The position numbers were made by a program, and so were the translations under genes. From assembly GCF_900104445.1 (NCBI RefSeq), contig NZ_FNJI01000030.1, positions 1 to 56,982 on the forward strand: DNA of 56,982 nt, given 5' to 3'. Positions 27,172-37,654 of the stretch are shown here, piece after piece. Position 1 is the stretch's first letter, and each line of letters opens with the position of its first letter. The notes under the pieces are model-generated. The model was not told where the DNA came from. It saw nothing but the letters and a program-made list of their open reading frames with translations, and searched no databases. This DNA comes from Desulforhopalus singaporensis (GTDB lineage Bacteria > Desulfobacterota > Desulfobulbia > Desulfobulbales > Desulfocapsaceae).

Positions 27172-27330
27172 TTAATCTATCTTGGTGAAGGCGTCTTTGT
27201 CAGCGCCGCACAGTGGACAGACCCAGTCATCGGGGAGATCTTCCCAGGCAGTTCCTGCCGCAACACCGTTATCTTCATCGCCTACGGCCGGATCATAAAT
27301 GTAACCGCATACACATTCCCACTTTTCCAT
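27172..27330 (-). CDS. Rubredoxin with a shortened first cysteine knuckle
   Basis: A 52-residue one-iron electron carrier, natural donor to superoxide reductase and related enzymes. It has the second knuckle VCPLCGA and conserved [17 protein letters not shown]. The first pair of cysteines is Cys6-Val-Cys8, one residue shorter than the normal C-x2-C-G-Y. All four iron ligands (C6, C8, C39, C42) are still there. The start ATG has GGAGG upstream. An AT-rich AATGATAATTATT at about 27355-27367 could be a Fur/PerR-type site. Confidence 0.93.
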   Translation of the reverse strand: MEKWECVCGYIYDPAVGDEDNGVAAGTAWEDLPDDWVCPLCGADKDAFTKID

Positions 27331-27600
27331 TGTTAACCTCCGTTATAAAAATTTAATGATAATTATTCCTATTTGAGAGCAATTATAGCAAACGGAATTG
27401 AAGAGTCAATAAAAAAATGGTGAATTTTCCGAATAATGGGCAATGAATCTTAATTGCCTCCTTCTTTCTGTTGATCTGAAAAGAGTAATAACCTGACTAA
27501 CTATCGTTGCGTCTCCTCGGAAATAGCCGGTATGACGCTTTCTACGGTGAATGTGGTGTGCGATTGTTGACGCGGGGCAGGGGACATATTTTTTCAGTTT

Positions 27601-28050
27601 TCACATATTTTTAACGAAAGGGTCTGACGGTTGAACCAGCGTGGCTCTGAGGCTGTATGTACCATTGTTGCAATCAATAATGTTGACGCATGCGTACGGC
27701 TGGCTGACGATAAAGAGTTTTTTTACATTTATGCCAAGGATTCTGCAGAGGATTACCCGGTTGACTCCGGCATGGGCAACGATAACCGCAAGCCGGGAAC
27801 CGGACTCGGCGATGTCTGAAAAAACCGGCCAAACCCTCTGCTGCAAATCGATAAAACTCTCGCCGCCAGGAGGACGATAGGTATCAAGGTTCTTGCCCCG
27901 TGCCTCATAGCAGCCGGGGTATCGATTGTTGACTTCCCGGGTTGTCAGACCTTCCCAGTCTCCGAGACAGATTTCCTTGAAATCGTCTATGACTTCGACA
28001 GGTTTTTTTGTTATTTTCGGCGAGAATTGTGCAGCTCTCCACGCTCCTTC
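27601..28050 (-). pseudogene. Histidine phosphatase remnant, N-terminus lost
   Basis: The open frame to the stop at 27601 has the phosphoglycerate-mutase-like second half: PVEVIDDFKEICLGDWEGL and the late histidine in VAHAGVNRV. The catalytic RHG near the N-terminus is missing. Upstream homology (ESCTILAENNKK) continues only in another frame, with the switch at a run of seven T (28003-28009), so a one-base insertion is likely. Beyond about 28050 the sequence is unlike the family. In related bacteria such phosphatases accompany molybdenum-hydroxylase genes, which fits the broken mop gene next to it. Confidence 0.75.
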
Positions 28051-28149
28051 CCCCCCGCCCACAGTGGCGGGACGAAGTTTTTTCTGGTCCATGGTCTTTC
28101 CCACCAGGTTTCCCCCGAACGGCACGTGCCATCCGAGGGAGGGATCTTA

Positions 28150-30416
28150 CCAATCCTACCCACGTCGGCCACAAGAGTCATTTTCTCAACCGTGGCCTTG
28201 CCGGTCGCTGTCTCCACGGCAACTTCCGCCATGAACACCCCGTACATGTAACAGGCGAACGGGTTCCCCTGGCCGTTTTCGTCACACTCATCTGCCGGTG
28301 CCGTCCATTTTCCACTGTATTTGGTCGGGATGTTATTTTTAACCATCTCGTCAAAGGTGTGATAGCCGCCATTATTTGCCATACCTTCAAGCAATAACTC
28401 ACAGGCGGCCTTGATGGCTCGGCCGATCACCACCTGTGAACGGCTTCCGCCGGCAGGCCCGCCGTTGGGGCAGCGGGAGGTGTCGTTGAGCACGATGAGT
28501 ATCTGTTCCGGGGCGAGGCCGAGCGGTCTGAGGGCTTCGTGGGCCACCCCAAGTGTACCCATGTCGGCGCCCTGGCCGTGCTCATGCCAGGTGGTGTAGA
28601 CGGTTACCGTGTTATCGCTGTTGAGTTCCGCATCCGCCTCGGCACTGTCCGGACCGTCAAGCCCACTGCCGTAGACACCAAGGGAAATGCCGACACCTCT
28701 TTTGACATCTGCGGTGGATTTCAGGGCGGCTGCTTCCACAGCCTGGTTATACCTGGGCCGTAAAGTGTCGAGGAGTTCCGGAAGGCTCCAGGCCTCAGGG
28801 CGTTGTCCTGTTGGAGTGGTGGCGCCCTCGCGGTAGACGTTCAGGTAGCGAAATTCCAGTGGATCGATACCTGCTTTTTCCGCCAGCTGGTCGATAAGCA
28901 CCTCAGAGGCAAACTCGGATTGCGGCGAGCCGTACCCGCGAAATGCCGATCCCCACGCATGGTTGGTGCAGACAGTCCTGCCAATGCCGCGGATGTTGGC
29001 TATATCGTAGCCTGCGCCGATAAACTGAGCGCCGCGCAGGGTCAGGAGATCGCCAAATTCAGAGTAGGGGCCGTGATCCACCGACCAGTCCGATTCAAGG
29101 CCGAGTATTTTTCCGTTTTTGTCAGCGGCGAGACGGACGTTCATGAAGAACGGTGATCGTGTGCCGGTATAGGTCTGCTGCTGGAAATAATCGTAGCCGA
29201 GATATACGGGGCGTCCTGTGGCCAGGGCCGCGGCACCGATCAGGGCTTCCATGGTCGGACTGAATTTATAACCAAAGATTCCACTGGCAGGATTCTGGAC
29301 CATGATCATGTTTTCAGGGACAACCCCAAGACCCGGAGCTATCATAAACATATGCAGATGAAGGCCGATCGATTTGGAATGGATAACCAGCTTGCCTTCA
29401 TCGTTGATATAGGCGAATCCGACGTCGGGCTCTATCGGCATATGGGGTTGGCGGCCTACATAGAAATCGTTTTCGACTACCTACCCGGCGGCTGCAAATA
29501 GTGGTTCGGTCTCTTCGCCTTTTGCCACCCGCTGTTTAAAATAGACGTTAGGGGGGCCGGGATGAATCTCGATGGCGTCGCCGAATTGGAACACCTTCTC
29601 ATCGCATAGAATGGGGCGATCCCACCCGTCTCCCTTGTTGGTGGGAAACGTTATAAGGCCGGTAATACGGTTTTTCCCCTTGATGTCCTTGTGGGCGAGT
29701 ATCTTGTATACTCCTGGCATGAGGCCGGCTTCTGCGGTATCGATTGATTTGATATGGGCGTGGGACACTTCTGCCTGTACCAGGGCGAGTTGAAGCGTGT
29801 CTTCAGGGAGTTGCAGACCAAGGTCCGCACCGTAATCACAGGTGCCGGTGACTTTGGCCAAAGCGCTCGGCCGTGGATATTTGGTGCCCCATATTCTCCC
29901 GTCTTCGGGGATCATGAACTGCAGTTGCTCAATACTCATTTCGCCACGGAGGACTTTGGCCGCGTCCAGAGTGGCATCGACCAGCTGCTTGTAGCCAGTG
30001 CAACGGCAGGCATTTCTGTGCCTACTGAACCAGTTGCGCACGTCCTCTCTGCTGGGACTCGGGTTGCTGTCGAGAAGTCCTTTTGCCGATACGATAAATC
30101 CCGGGGTGCAGAATCCGCACTGGGCGCCGCCGTGCACTATCCATGCAACCTGCAGCGGGTGGAGGTCTTCCGGCGTGCCTATCCCTTCAATGGTGGTTAT
30201 CGTGGCTCCGTCCTTGATACGCCTCATTTTCATGGCACAGGAGCGAACCACTTTGCCGTCGATCAGTACGCTGCATGCTCCGCACTGTCCTTCGTTACAG
30301 CCGATCTTGGTGCCGGTGAGCATGAGGTTTGATCTCAGCACCTGGGCCAGGGTAGTGTCTGCCTCGACCACAAGTTGCCTTGAAATACCGTTAACAATAA
30401 GCTCTTTTTAAATCAT
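28150..30416 (-). pseudogene. mop: Mop-type aldehyde oxidoreductase (xanthine oxidase family), multiply disrupted
   Basis: Remains of a molybdenum-cytosine-dinucleotide and 2x[2Fe-2S] enzyme like Desulfovibrio gigas Mop. Iron-sulfur motifs (CNEGQCGACS, CGFCTPG, CRCTGYK) and Mo-domain segments (GSAFRGYGSPQ, GVYGSGLDGP) are clear. Lesions: ATG 30416 behind GGAGG is followed by an ochre codon at position 3 (30408-30410). About 40 residues are missing where FQFGD runs into AIEIHPG. An amber codon is at 29481-29483 inside FAAAG-stop-VVENDFYVGRQPH. Homology ends at about 28150, losing the last 130 or so residues with the catalytic Glu. Not functional as written. Confidence 0.9.
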
Positions 30417-30543
30417 ACGCGTCCTCCGTTATCCATCTAGCGATGGTTCTGGTAAAAGCATTTTCGGGTACATTCCCGAAAAAAAATGACAGGCGGACAA
30501 GCAGCAGCCGGCCGTGCCTGGATCTCTTTATCCTGTGTTCAGA

Positions 30544-31566
30544 CTAGATCGTGCCGAAATCGCACGTAGGAAACCTACAGTGATCACAACCTTTGCAAAA
30601 ACCTCCGTATCCAAAGGCCACGATATCTTTGCGCTGGAGTTTTTCTCCGGCTAGAATCCTCGGGATCGTCAAGTCGAAGATGCTCGCTTTGTGGTACATA
30701 ACACAGCCGGGCAGGCCGACGATGGGGACATCGTTCAGATAGGCCAAAAGAAATATGGCTCCCGGATAGGTCGGTGCCCCATAGCTGACGATTTCAGCGC
30801 CGGTTTGTTTTATGGCGTTGGGGGTCTGGTCGTCGGGGTCTACGCTCATACCTCCGGTTACGGCAATCAGGTCGGCCTTGCATTCAATAAGGGTGGTTAT
30901 TGCGCGAGCAGTGAAATCAACTTCGTCAGATACAAAAATCTGCTCTATTATCTCAGAGCCGAGATCATTGAATTTTTTCTTTAATATCGGGCCGAAACGG
31001 TCTTTGATTCGTCCCGAATAGACCTCGCTGCCGGTGGTCACAATTCCGACCGCGGCTTTTCTCAGTGGCTTTACCTCAACTACCGGAAATGCGGTGCTGC
31101 ACAGCCGGTCGACGTTGTCGAGGAGTCCTGAGGGTACCGCAAGAGGAATTACCCTGGTTGCACCGACGGCTTCATTTTTTTTTACATAGCGGTAACTGTG
31201 CAGTGTCGCCATGGTTACGTCCTGAAAAGTATTCAGACTATTTAAGGCGGCCGGGTTTATATAGAGGAGTCCGTCCGTTGAGGCTCTGAGGGTTGCTTTC
31301 CCTTCTTCTGGACCGGTGATTTCAATGTGCTGTCCGGCGGTGCTGCGGGCTATTGACAGGGCGGCCTCGTCTTCATGAACGTAGCCATCCTGCTGGTCAT
31401 AGACGTAGAGATTTGCTTTGCCGATATCGAGGAGAACAGGGATATCCTCCGGAGTCACCTTGTGTCCGCGTTTGAACGCCGGTCCTTTAAATTCTCCCGG
31501 AACGATCTTGGTTACATCGTGACAGAGAATCGTCCCTGCAGCATTTTCGACTGGAATGGTTTTCAT
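30544..31566 (-). CDS. Molybdopterin-binding protein with C-terminal Cys cluster
   Basis: A 340-residue MoeA/MogA-like protein. The central molybdopterin-binding fold is seen in VGIVTTGSEVYSG, VTGGMSVDPDD and IVGLPGCVMYHK. The extreme C-terminus has FCKGCDHCRFPTCDFG, a C-x2-C-x2-C-x4-C set that could bind iron-sulfur or zinc. It is upstream of the mop pseudogene on the same strand and is presumably a maturation or sensing factor for molybdenum hydroxylases. Unlike mop it appears intact, so it may serve another enzyme or be newly orphaned. Confidence 0.82.
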   Translation of the reverse strand: MKTIPVENAAGTILCHDVTKIVPGEFKGPAFKRGHKVTPEDIPVLLDIGKANLYVYDQQDGYVHEDEAALSIARSTAGQHIEITGPEEGKATLRASTDGLLYINPAALNSLNTFQDVTMATLHSYRYVKKNEAVGATRVIPLAVPSGLLDNVDRLCSTAFPVVEVKPLRKAAVGIVTTGSEVYSGRIKDRFGPILKKKFNDLGSEIIEQIFVSDEVDFTARAITTLIECKADLIAVTGGMSVDPDDQTPNAIKQTGAEIVSYGAPTYPGAIFLLAYLNDVPIVGLPGCVMYHKASIFDLTIPRILAGEKLQRKDIVAFGYGGFCKGCDHCRFPTCDFGTI

Positions 31567-32252
31567 TGTTGTCAGGTTGCTATTTGGAAACAGATCTATG
31601 TCTAGTGAAAAAATAAACTAAATTTAAAAGTGTTTCGGTGGTAAATAAATTTGATATGCGCAGGATTAAACTCAATAAATTTCGTTACAACAAATCATTT
31701 ATAAAAAATGACAAATTATAACCATTACCGACACAGGGTCGGATTGTGATGGGTTTGGTGCTTGTAACTAACTAAAATAGCGCATTTAAAATATTTTTCT
31801 GGAAGTGGTGGGGGCGAATTTGAAGATAGACTTGTAAAAAACAAAAATGAATTAAGCGCTATAGAGGAGTTAGGATGATATTTAAGATAACTTTAATAAT
31901 GATATTTTCTGCCAGCTGAAAATGTGGATTTTCTTTGTTTTAAAGGTGTCGTTTCAGTGAAACCATTAAAATTTTATGCTGATGGGTTTTCTGAAAACCA
32001 TTGTTGGAGGGGTGTATTTGCATAAAATAACATTGCAATAATCATGCCGGTTTTTAATGTACGTAAAAACAGTGAGATAGGATATGACGGCAGGAACAGT
32101 GCTGTATCATTTTGACTCAGGCATCGGATAACAGAAAAGACACTGCGGTAAAGGAAAATGGGCAGAGGGGTAAAGAGTACATGTAAAACGAAGCAGCAGC
32201 GGCCGGTGTTTACAAAATGACCCACAGTAAAAGCCATACGGGTCTTTTTGTC
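31567..32252. other. AT-rich intergenic region
   Basis: A 686-base gap, clearly lower in GC than its surroundings. It has small inverted repeats (GTTTC-agt-GAAAC at 31951-31963) and a ribosome site followed by a 14-codon ORF at 31875-31919 on the plus strand. An 87-codon minus-strand frame (31974-32237) has no family features and an unnatural composition. I see no convincing gene; it may be decayed DNA. Confidence 0.4.
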
Positions 32253-33665
32253 CTACCTGTTTCTTCTTGAAATCTCTTTGCAGGGAATAAGTGCCGTTGC
32301 GGTTGCGGAAACTATATTCCCTGCGACCCCGGGACCGTCGCCCGCGACAAAGAGCCCCCTGACCTTGGTTTCCAGGTTGTTGTCAGTGGCCACTTGGGTA
32401 GCAAAAAACTTGATCTCAGGCGCATACAGAAGTGTCTCGTCGTTGGAGACTCCGGGGATGACCTGGTTGAGCTGTTCAAGACCATCCACCAGATTGGTGA
32501 GAATTCTTTCCGGCAGCGCCATGGCGATATCGCCGCAGGTTACATTCTTCAGGGTCGGTTCAATATAGCTGTTTTTAACCCGGTTCCAGGTGGAGCGCCG
32601 GCCCCTGCGCAGATCGCCGTAGCGTTGGAGTATCGGTTTCCCCCCGCCGATAAGGGTGGCGATCTTGCCGATGGACTCGCCATATGCCTGGTTGTCTTCA
32701 ACAGGGTCGGTGAGAACAACTTTGGAGAGAAAGGCGAAATTGGTATTGTCAGATTTCTGGTCCATGTAGGCGTGACCGTTCACGCAGACAAAATCCTGGT
32801 AGTTTTCAAGCGCCACAAACCCGCCGTAGTTGGTGCAGAATGTCCTGGTCTGGTCATCGTATTTCGATGTGCGCACAAAGAAGGTAGGGTCATATATGGT
32901 CGAACAGAGGTCCTGCATGATCTCGTTGTGGACCTCAACCCGTACTCCGACCTCTATGCCCCGCTGGGATACATTTATGCCGTGGTTTTTAACCGTCTTG
33001 GCAACCCATTCCGCCCCCGCCCGGCCGGGAGCGAGAATCACGTTTGGCGCATAATAGTCTCTTTTGTTGGTTGTCACCCCGGTAACGGAGCCGTTTTCGG
33101 CCGTGATTGTCAATACTTCTTCACTATGATGAAAAACCACACCTCGCTCCGCCACATAATCGGCCATCTTGGCGATGTACTCGGGGAGGTTGTCGCTTCC
33201 CAGGTGTTTCTGTTTGATGATCAGCAGGTCGATCCCCTGTTTTCGTGCTTCCTTGCGAATGTCCCGGGCCCGGGCCATGTCGGTCGGGAATACCTTGCCG
33301 TCCATATTGAAGCGGTTGAAGATCGATTCTGTCTCGTCAATCAGGGCAATAGCGGAAGATGTATCGAGAAACTGGGTCAGGTCGGTTTTGCCCAGTTTGT
33401 GGATGAAGTTGAGCTTGCCGTCGGAAAACAGGCCGGCACCGCCTATGCCGCACAGGATATTGCAGGGTTTACACTTGATGCAGCCGATATCCTTGATGGG
33501 ACATTTGCGTTTGAGGGGCGGGAGACCTTTTTCAATAAGGAGAACTTTAAGAGATGAATGTTGTGCAAGGTAATAGGCCGCAAAAAGACCTGCCGGCCCG
33601 CCTCCGACAATAATCACGTCAAATTGAGAAGACGGCTGTTGTTTCTTTCGGCTTTTTGTCATCAC
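32253..33665 (-). CDS. NAD(P)/FAD-dependent oxidoreductase
   Basis: A 470-residue flavoprotein of the COG2509 type. It has an N-terminal FAD motif [17 protein letters not shown], then a Cys-rich stretch [18 protein letters not shown] leading into [12 protein letters not shown], the family hallmark. The C-terminal FAD motif is [16 protein letters not shown]. The five clustered cysteines may hold a metal or take part in redox chemistry. Relatives are widespread in anaerobes but their substrates are not established. It is not clearly in an operon with either neighbour. Confidence 0.85.
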   Translation of the reverse strand: MMTKSRKKQQPSSQFDVIIVGGGPAGLFAAYYLAQHSSLKVLLIEKGLPPLKRKCPIKDIGCIKCKPCNILCGIGGAGLFSDGKLNFIHKLGKTDLTQFLDTSSAIALIDETESIFNRFNMDGKVFPTDMARARDIRKEARKQGIDLLIIKQKHLGSDNLPEYIAKMADYVAERGVVFHHSEEVLTITAENGSVTGVTTNKRDYYAPNVILAPGRAGAEWVAKTVKNHGINVSQRGIEVGVRVEVHNEIMQDLCSTIYDPTFFVRTSKYDDQTRTFCTNYGGFVALENYQDFVCVNGHAYMDQKSDNTNFAFLSKVVLTDPVEDNQAYGESIGKIATLIGGGKPILQRYGDLRRGRRSTWNRVKNSYIEPTLKNVTCGDIAMALPERILTNLVDGLEQLNQVIPGVSNDETLLYAPEIKFFATQVATDNNLETKVRGLFVAGDGPGVAGNIVSATATALIPCKEISRRNR

Positions 33666-33839
33666 ATCTCTCCCGTGGTGTGGCTGGTTCCTGTTTATTC
33701 TCGGCTGCGCTCATCCGTTTCTTGCACTACCGGATAAAACATACCGATAGCAAAGGGGTAACAACCACGGCCACGGAGGTCAAGATAATAATAAACGAGA
33801 AAAATAGGAGCGGAGTTTGCTCGGCAGGCGATAAAACCA

Positions 33840-33876
33840 GGCTCCGGATTGTTGCCAGGCTGGAGAATCCGGAGCC
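33840..33876 (-). terminator. Terminator downstream of recA
   Basis: GGCTCCGGATT (33840-33850) pairs with AATCCGGAGCC (33866-33876), 11 bp with a 15-base loop. On the minus strand it lies 25 bases past the recA stop and is followed by TTTT. Confidence 0.78.
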
Positions 33877-33901
33877 GGTTGCACTATCAAAGAGGTTGCT
33901 G

Positions 33902-34945
33902 CTAGTTGGCCGGGTTTGGTTCTTCCGGAGCTTGTTTGGCGACGCTTAACCCGTACGCCATGCGGACCTTGTTTTCGATGTCGGTACACATTTCAGGCTG
34001 GTCTTTGAGAAATCGTTTCGCGTTTTCGCGGCCCTGGCCGATTCGTTCGTCCTGGTAGGAGTACCAGGCCCCGCTCTTGTCGACAATTTCCAGATTAACC
34101 GCCAGGTCGAGCAGGTCCCCGATTTTTGATACCCCCTCGCCGTAGACGATATCGAACTCAGCTTCCTTGAACGGTGGAGCTACCTTGTTTTTGACCACTT
34201 TAACCCTGGTCCGGTTGCCAATGACTTCCTGGCCGTCTTTGATCTGGCCTATCCGCCTGATATCAAGACGGAGGGAGGAGTAGAACTTGAGCGCGTTCCC
34301 CCCCGTTGTCGTCTCAGGGTTGCCGAACATTACGCCGATCTTCATTCTTATCTGGTTGATAAATATGAGGATAGTGTTCGACCTGTTGAGGACCCCGGTA
34401 AATTTACGCATTGCCTGGGACATCAGCCTGGCCTGAAGACCTACGTGGGAGTCGCCGACATTTCCGTCTATCTCCGCACGGGGGACAAGGGCCGCTACCG
34501 AGTCGATGACGATGACGTCGACTCCTCCGGAACGAATCAGGATTTCGGCTATCTCCAGGGCCTGCTCACCGAAGTCGGGCTGGGACACCAGGAGATTATC
34601 GACATCCACGCCAAGTCTTTCAGCGTAGCCGGTGTCGAGGGCGTGCTCGGCATCGATAAATGCTGCTGTTCCGCCGGCTTTTTGAGCTTCGGCCACGACG
34701 TGGAGAGCCAGGGTGGTTTTTCCCGAGGATTCCGGTCCGTACACCTCGGTGATGCGTCCTTTGGGCAGTCCGCCAACTCCCAGGGCGATATCAAGGCTCA
34801 GCGCTCCGGTGGGTATCACCGGAATATTTTCCGTCTCCCGGGTCCCCAGCCGCATGATCGAACCTTTGCCGAACTGCCTCTGGATCTGGCTGATTGCGTT
34901 GTCTACACTGCTGTTTTTATCTCGTTTATTAGCACTTCCGGCCAT
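33902..34945 (-). CDS. recA: Recombinase A
   Basis: DNA-dependent ATPase for homologous recombination and SOS induction. It has the Walker A motif [12 protein letters not shown], the RecA signature (ALKFYSSLR) and L2-region NPETTGGNA. ATG 34945, with GGAGAC five bases upstream, gives 347 residues, the normal length. The upstream in-frame start at 34975 is unlikely. It follows cinA, as in many bacteria, with a gap of about 130 bases. No SOS box was identified with confidence. Confidence 0.97.
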   Translation of the reverse strand: MAGSANKRDKNSSVDNAISQIQRQFGKGSIMRLGTRETENIPVIPTGALSLDIALGVGGLPKGRITEVYGPESSGKTTLALHVVAEAQKAGGTAAFIDAEHALDTGYAERLGVDVDNLLVSQPDFGEQALEIAEILIRSGGVDVIVIDSVAALVPRAEIDGNVGDSHVGLQARLMSQAMRKFTGVLNRSNTILIFINQIRMKIGVMFGNPETTTGGNALKFYSSLRLDIRRIGQIKDGQEVIGNRTRVKVVKNKVAPPFKEAEFDIVYGEGVSKIGDLLDLAVNLEIVDKSGAWYSYQDERIGQGRENAKRFLKDQPEMCTDIENKVRMAYGLSVAKQAPEEPNPAN

Positions 34946-35077
34946 AATTGTCTCCGATGAAGATATGAATGTCAAAGAAATAGGAATGGATACTATGTAC
35001 CATACTTTTGAAAATAATTAAAAAACTTAAAACCGGCTACGGGGATCTCGTCAAAATTTTGGCACCAGCGATCGCCT

Positions 35078-36325
35078 TCAGCTGATGGCTCGCTGCAGCA
35101 GATATTTGCGGACGAGGTCAAGTCCGCTCTGGGCGGAAATTTCCCTGATCTGCCCGCGGTCGCCATCAAAATGAAACTTGGTGACCCAGTTCTCCTCTCT
35201 GGTGGCAATGGCGATATAGACCGTGCCGACCGGCTTTAGCTTGGTGCCTCCACCTGGGCCGGCAATACCGGTTACGGCAAGGCCTATGTCGGCACCGCTT
35301 TTGGTTCGTATACCTACGGCCATTTCCTCGGCAACCTCACGGCTGACGGCGCCTTTTCCCTCTATCAGCTCCCGGTCTACCCCGAGAAATTCCGATTTCA
35401 TTGAGTTGGCATACGAGACGACTCCGCCCAGGAGATAGTCTGAGCTTCCCGGAGTGTTGGTTATCCTTCTGCAGATAAGCCCTCCGGTACACGATTCGGC
35501 AACTGCCAGCTGCAGTTTGCTTTTTTTGAGCAGTTTGCCGACGATTTTCTCCATGCTTTCCCGGTCGCAACCGTAGATGGAGTCGCCCAGGACGGTGTTG
35601 ATGGCCTTGCAGGAAGACTTGAACAGACGCTTGGCATTGTTGTTCTTCTGGTTGCGCACGGTAAGGCTCAGGTGGACTTCGGGGAACACCGGATAGTAGC
35701 CTATGTGCACGTCATGGTTAAGGTCCAGGGTCGCTATCCTGCGGTTCACCTCTGTCTCCGGCAGATTGAAAATTCTGAAGATGCGGTGGTAGGTTGTCAA
35801 CTGATGGTGTTCGTGCCAGGTGGAGAGTTTGGGCAGCACCTCTTCGATGAGAAGCCGCTGCATCTGGCTGGGGATTCCCGGCAGGAAAAAGATCGGCTTG
35901 TCATCGTGGATCAGCTGGTATCCGGCCATGCGCGACTGAGGATTGAGCGCTTCGGCACCGGAGGGGAGCCAGGCAAGCTTTTCAAGGCTTGATACCGGGC
36001 TGGTGGTAATCTCGTCGAGGTGGGTGCGGATATTTGCGAGAATTTCAAGGTTGGGCATGGTCGGGCGGTTCAAAGCCTTGGACACCGCCTCGTTGGTCAG
36101 GTCGTCGTCAGTGGTTCCCAGGCCGCCGGTCACCACTATCGCGTCGGCACGGGTCAGAGCCTGTTTGAGCGCATCGCCGATCACCGCCGGGGTGTCGCCG
36201 ATGGTGTTCATGGCGTAAATGTCATATCCGGCATCGTAGAGGTGCCTTGCGGCAAAACTGCTTGTCGTGTTCTGGATTCTTCCCGAGGTGAGTTCGTCGC
36301 CAATTGCAATAATTTCAATTTTCAT
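35078..36325 (-). CDS. cinA: CinA family protein (MoaB-like domain plus NMN deamidase domain)
   Basis: A 415-residue protein with an N-terminal molybdopterin-binding-like COG1058 domain (IAIGDELTSG, VVTGGLGTTDDD). In characterised homologs this domain hydrolyses ADP-ribose. The C-terminal domain (AVAESCTGGLICRRIT, VTGIAGPGGG) deamidates nicotinamide mononucleotide. Both work in pyridine nucleotide recycling, and the gene is classically linked to recA. ATG 36325 is four bases after the mtaB stop, so it is co-transcribed with that gene. Confidence 0.93.
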   Translation of the reverse strand: MKIEIIAIGDELTSGRIQNTTSSFAARHLYDAGYDIYAMNTIGDTPAVIGDALKQALTRADAIVVTGGLGTTDDDLTNEAVSKALNRPTMPNLEILANIRTHLDEITTSPVSSLEKLAWLPSGAEALNPQSRMAGYQLIHDDKPIFFLPGIPSQMQRLLIEEVLPKLSTWHEHHQLTTYHRIFRIFNLPETEVNRRIATLDLNHDVHIGYYPVFPEVHLSLTVRNQKNNNAKRLFKSSCKAINTVLGDSIYGCDRESMEKIVGKLLKKSKLQLAVAESCTGGLICRRITNTPGSSDYLLGGVVSYANSMKSEFLGVDRELIEGKGAVSREVAEEMAVGIRTKSGADIGLAVTGIAGPGGGTKLKPVGTVYIAIATREENWVTKFHFDGDRGQIREISAQSGLDLVRKYLLQRAIS

Positions 36326-36329
36326 GCTG

Positions 36330-37637
36330 TTAAACCTGGGTTGCGCTGACATGGTCGTTTTGTAATGTATCCAGCCGTACTTTGGTCAGGGTGTTGAGAA
36401 GGCTGTCCGGACCCTTGAACCGTACGGCCACGTAATTGTCGGTAATCCCCTTGAGCATTCCCTGGCGGTCCTTTTTGCCTTCAACCAGCACCGTCCTGAT
36501 GGTGCCCAGCTGGTTCTGGTAGAACAGCTTTTTCTTCCGGTCGCTGAGCAACCGCAGCTGGGCCACGCGGACCTCTTTTTCTTTCTGGGAGATTTGGCCC
36601 TTCATCCGTGCAGCTTCTGTTCCTGGCCGGATGGAGTAGGGGAAAACGTGCAGATAGGTGAAATCAAGAGATTGCAGAAATCGTACACCGTTGTTGAAAT
36701 GTTCTTCGGTTTCCCCCGGAAATCCGGCGAGTATGTCTATGCCGATGGCCATGTCCGGAAGATACTCGCCGCACAGGTTGATAATATCGCCAAACTGGTC
36801 CGTGGTATACCGTCGGTTCATTTTTTTTAAAATGGAATCATCGCCGCTCTGCAGCGGAATATGCAGGTGCGGCTGGATATTGGACCTTTCGGCCATGAGC
36901 TGCAGCAGTTGCCGCGAGATCTCTATCGGCTCAAGGGAACTTATTCGGTAGTAAACCTCCGGGGTTGCCCTGGTCAGAAGGTCGAGCAGGGAGGTTATGT
37001 CCTGTTTCGGTTCGAGATCGTGTCCATAATAGCCCAGATGGATGCCTGTCAGGACAATCTCCTTATGACCCTGTTCATGAAAAATTTTCGCCTGTTCGAT
37101 TACTTCTGCAAGCGGCAGGCTTCTGCTGGGACCGCGGGTGAACGGTACGATGCAGTAGGTGCAAAAGCTGTCGCATCCATCCTGGACTCTCAGATAGGCA
37201 CGACTGCGGTCGCCGAATCGTCTTACCGGCAGACGGCAGATATCTTTTGCCTGCAGGATTGCCCCCGGGGCTGGCGGCTCGATGTTTGACCGGGTAAAGG
37301 CGCTGTTGACCAGCCTGTCTTTTTCACTGTTGCCGATGATTGTGTAACGCCGCCCCAAAAGCTCTTTTTCGTTTTCCAGTTCCCGAGCCCCGATTTCCGC
37401 GTAGCACCCTGTTATAATGATGTCGGCGTCTGGGTTTTTTCTCAGGGCCTGCCGGATCGACTGCCTGGATTGGGCTCCTGCGCTCGCGGTGACCGCACAG
37501 GTGTTGATCACAACGAGGTCTGCATCGCTGCCGGAACGGACGACCGTAAAACCCCTTTCTTCAAATCCAGTTTGAAACGATGCCGATTCAAACTGGTTGA
37601 CCTTGCAGCCGAGGGTGGTGATAAGAACTTTTTTCAT
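36330..37637 (-). CDS. mtaB: tRNA t6A37 methylthiotransferase
   Basis: Radical-SAM enzyme converting t6A37 to ms2t6A in ANN-decoding tRNAs. N-terminal cluster motif is LGCKVNQFES, with further cysteines at TCAVT and GCYAE. The SAM cluster motif is CDSFCTYC, and a TRAM domain forms the end. The 435-residue length fits. It lies between mnmA and cinA with tight spacing, so tRNA modification and recA share a transcript. Confidence 0.92.
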   Translation of the reverse strand: MKKVLITTLGCKVNQFESASFQTGFEERGFTVVRSGSDADLVVINTCAVTASAGAQSRQSIRQALRKNPDADIIITGCYAEIGARELENEKELLGRRYTIIGNSEKDRLVNSAFTRSNIEPPAPGAILQAKDICRLPVRRFGDRSRAYLRVQDGCDSFCTYCIVPFTRGPSRSLPLAEVIEQAKIFHEQGHKEIVLTGIHLGYYGHDLEPKQDITSLLDLLTRATPEVYYRISSLEPIEISRQLLQLMAERSNIQPHLHIPLQSGDDSILKKMNRRYTTDQFGDIINLCGEYLPDMAIGIDILAGFPGETEEHFNNGVRFLQSLDFTYLHVFPYSIRPGTEAARMKGQISQKEKEVRVAQLRLLSDRKKKLFYQNQLGTIRTVLVEGKKDRQGMLKGITDNYVAVRFKGPDSLLNTLTKVRLDTLQNDHVSATQV

Positions 37638-37654
37638 GCAGATATACTCTGTTT

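Noticed and set aside
29481-29483. In-frame TAG in mop as pyrrolysine
   Set aside because: Some Desulfobacterota use pyrrolysine, but the gene also has an ochre codon at position 3, an internal deletion and a lost C-terminus, so decay explains the TAG better.
31875-31945. Short ORF with TGA followed by a Cys codon as another selenoprotein
   Set aside because: Only 14 codons precede the TGA, the downstream frame ends after eight codons, and no family motif is present.
31974-32237. 87-codon minus-strand ORF after the FAD oxidoreductase
   Set aside because: Low-GC region, no ribosome site, odd composition and no recognisable features.
32394-33557. Long plus-strand ORF (387 codons) opposite the FAD oxidoreductase
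   Set aside because: It is the antisense frame of a clear flavoprotein gene and has no family features.
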